From contig NZ_CP108053.1 of assembly GCF_036173105.1 (NCBI RefSeq), positions 2,914,001 through 2,978,000 on the forward strand: a DNA stretch of 64,000 bases, written 5' to 3'. This DNA is from Streptomyces sp. NBC_00287. GTDB taxonomy: Bacteria > Actinomycetota > Actinomycetes > Streptomycetales > Streptomycetaceae. Both the position numbers and the translations under genes were made by a program. The notes below the pieces were generated by a model, which worked only from the letters and a program-made list of their open reading frames with translations, searched no databases and was not told the DNA's origin. Numbering within the stretch: position 1 is the stretch's first letter; each line of letters starts with the position of its first letter. Below are positions 62,487-64,000 of the stretch, piece by piece.

Positions 62487-63062
62487 TCAGACGTTCACGC
62501 CGAAGTCCTGCGCGATGCCGCGCAGACCCGAGGCGTAGCCCTGGCCGATGGCGCGGAACTTCCACTCCGCGCCGTGGCGGTAGAGCTCACCGAAGACCAT
62601 GGCGGTCTCGGTGGAGGCGTCCTCGCTGAGGTCGTAGCGGGCGAGCTCCGTGCCGCCCGCCTGGTTCACGACGCGGATGAACGCGTTGCGGACCTGACCG
62701 AAGGACTGCTGACGGTTCTCGGCGTCGTAGATCGACACCGGGAAGACGATCTTCTCCACGTCGGCGGGGACGCCGGCGAGGTTGACCTTGATCTGCTCGT
62801 CGTCGCCCTCGCCCTCACCGGTGAGGTTGTCACCGGTGTGCTCGACGGAGCCGTCCGGGCTCTTGAGGTTGTTGAAAAAGATGAAGTGCGCGTCGCTCGC
62901 GACCTTGCCGGAGTTGTTCACCAGCAGTGCGCTCGCGTCCAGGTCGAAGTCCGTGCCGGTCGTGGTCCGGATGTCCCACCCGAGACCGACGATGACTGCG
63001 GTCAGACCGGGCGCCTCCTTGCTCAGAGATACGTTGCCGCCCTTGCTGAGGCTGACTCCCAC
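62487..63062 (-). CDS. terD: TerD-family protein (paralogue)
   Basis: A 191-residue canonical TerD, a tandem duplicate of the previous gene: [86 protein letters not shown] and [19 protein letters not shown]. The acidic loops that bind Ca2+ are intact. The downstream terminator separates it from its copy. A weak GGGCC-GCA-GGCCC hairpin at 63150-63162 lies between it and the peroxiredoxin gene. Confidence 0.94.
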   Translation of the reverse strand: MGVSLSKGGNVSLSKEAPGLTAVIVGLGWDIRTTTGTDFDLDASALLVNNSGKVASDAHFIFFNNLKSPDGSVEHTGDNLTGEGEGDDEQIKVNLAGVPADVEKIVFPVSIYDAENRQQSFGQVRNAFIRVVNQAGGTELARYDLSEDASTETAMVFGELYRHGAEWKFRAIGQGYASGLRGIAQDFGVNV

Positions 63063-63175
63063 GAGTCCTCCATTGATGTCCAGGGGCGGGGAGCCCCGCC
63101 ACGCGTTTGATACCGGATCAACGAGTCGATCCTAGTAACGGGTTCCCGTGGGCCGCAGGCCCTGGTACCCAACAA

Positions 63176-63634
63176 TCACAGGGTGTCGAGCGCCTTGACG
63201 TACTCGTTCAGGTCACGCGCGTCCGGCAGACCGTTGACAACGGTCCAGCGGACGACGCCCTCCTTGTCGATGACGAAGGTGCCGCGCACCGCGCAGCCCT
63301 TGTCCTCGGCGAAGACGCCGTAGGCACGGGAGACCTCACCGTGCGGCCAGAAGTCGCTCAGCAGGGGGTACTCGAGGCCCTCCTGCTCGGCGAAGACCCG
63401 CAGGGTGGGGACGGAGTCGTTGGAGACGGCGAGCAGCTGCGTGTCGCGGTCCGCGAACTTGGGCAGGTTGTCCCGCAGCTCGCACAGCTCGCCGGTGCAC
63501 ACACCGGTGAAGGCGAACGGGTAGAAGAGCAGCACCACGTTCTGCTGACCGCGGAAGTCGGACAGCTTCACGGTCTTGCCGTGGTTGTCCTTGAGCTCGA
63601 AGTCGGGGGCCTTTTCGCCGACCTGGATGGCCAT
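63176..63634 (-). CDS. ahpE: AhpE-type peroxiredoxin
   Basis: A 152-residue peroxiredoxin: [19 protein letters not shown], then [22 protein letters not shown] with the peroxidatic Cys in the TxxC position, [16 protein letters not shown] and [14 protein letters not shown]. This is the AhpE/1-Cys subgroup of actinobacteria, which reduces peroxides and peroxynitrite. A second Cys (VCTGELC) sits 5 residues on and a third at GCAVRG. The ATG at 63634 is the first in-frame start. Confidence 0.9.
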   Translation of the reverse strand: MAIQVGEKAPDFELKDNHGKTVKLSDFRGQQNVVLLFYPFAFTGVCTGELCELRDNLPKFADRDTQLLAVSNDSVPTLRVFAEQEGLEYPLLSDFWPHGEVSRAYGVFAEDKGCAVRGTFVIDKEGVVRWTVVNGLPDARDLNEYVKALDTL

Positions 63635-63749
63635 TTCCGGCTTGTCCCTTCGATGGGGCTGTTCGGGTGGTCGGGACCACCCTACGCAGAGATCACGAAG
63701 GGACCGCGGACGGGCCGACCGAAGCCGACCCGTCCGGTACGGCGGAGGA

Positions 63750-64000
63750 TTACTTCTTCGTGGACTTGGCAGCCTTCGGCGTCACCAGCCGGCTGCCGCT
63801 CCAGTCCTTGCCGACACTGACGCTCTTGGATGCGGACAGTCCGGCCGTCGTCGCGGCTTCGGAGATGTCGCTCGGCTCCACATAGCCGTCGCGTCCTGTC
63901 TTCGGCGTCAGCAGCAGGATCGAGCCGCCCTCTTCGATGTACGTGGTGGCATCCACCAGCGCATCTGTCAGGTCGCCGTCCTCGTCGCGGAACCACAGCA
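63750..64000 (-). CDS. DUF3052 protein, cut by the right edge
   Basis: The minus-strand frame is open from the right edge to TAA at 63750-63752, giving about 82 C-terminal residues: [42 protein letters not shown] then [30 protein letters not shown] and a Lys-rich end. This is the DUF3052 family, conserved in actinobacteria and of unknown function. The internal GTG at 63956 is not the start. Confidence 0.9.
   Translation of the reverse strand, partial: LWFRDEDGDLTDALVDATTYIEEGGSILLLTPKTGRDGYVEPSDISEAATTAGLSASKSVSVGKDWSGSRLVTPKAAKSTKK

Overview
The window reads as Streptomyces chromosome. Base composition is very GC-rich with strong third-position GC, GTG and TTG starts are common, many genes overlap at ATGA or GTGA, and TTA codons are rare. 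Typical streptomycete families are present: an AbaA-like ATPase/Scr1-like regulator/DUF397 trio, a SCO2322-family protein, HelR with a rifamycin-associated element, and a ter cluster of TerD paralogues. About 67 protein genes, one tRNA, three strongly supported RNA or DNA control elements (cobalamin riboswitch, Mn riboswitch, RAE) and several hairpin terminators can be supported.

Layout. 1-2.5 kb: end of a truncated gene, a metallo-beta-lactamase-fold hydrolase, a SnoaL-like protein and an APH-like kinase. 2.5-8.3 kb: a cobalamin riboswitch heads five translationally coupled genes: two exported, C-terminally anchored proteins, EcfT, a fused double EcfA ATPase and an S component. This is most simply a B12 or B12-related uptake system. 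8.3-10.6 kb: a secreted lytic-transglycosylase-like protein and an archaeal-type ATPase with a nuclease-like C-terminus. 10.8-14.0 kb: a less GC-rich cassette with a small secreted protein and a three-gene ABC exporter behind a consensus-like promoter. 14.1-16.2 kb: an unknown gene coupled to a Fic protein, overlapped by a DUF6461-type gene. 16.2-20.4 kb: a large secreted NucA/NucB nuclease-propeller protein and the AbaA-like trio.

20.4-23.0 kb: a divergent thiolase/CYP125-like P450 pair around a KstR-like palindrome, suggesting sterol side-chain oxidation. 23-34.4 kb: membrane and housekeeping genes, including a GT87-PAP2 fusion, DUF2330, an O-methyltransferase, FHA, DUF1992, an MFS-MarR fusion and a peptidoglycan-binding protein. 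34.6-37.9 kb: a three-gene ABC exporter whose ATPase has a TTA codon beside Walker A. 38-46.5 kb: a HAD phosphatase, a GDT1/UPF0016 transporter behind a yybP-ykoY (Mn) riboswitch, a secreted HNH nuclease, a PhoD-like phosphatase with a 36-bp minisatellite over its stop codon, an FAD protein, DoxX, Cu/Zn SOD and DedA. 46.5-54.1 kb: HelR behind a RAE, GNAT, DUF1801, a ketopantoate reductase, DUF2277, tRNA-Val(TAC), a DUF4097-like lipoprotein, a coiled-coil membrane protein and FmdB.

54.2-63.1 kb: a tellurium-resistance-type stress island: HAD, a PRTase-TRSP-StiP fusion, an HpcH/HpaI lyase, a TerD-like protein with a tail, a TerA-like protein, a TerC/DUF475 protein and two TerD paralogues. AhpE and a truncated DUF3052 gene follow to the right edge. 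The least explained units are the exporter cassette at 10.8-14.0 kb, the gene coupled to Fic at 14.1 kb, the secreted nuclease near the AbaA-like trio, and the B12 module's two anchored surface proteins.
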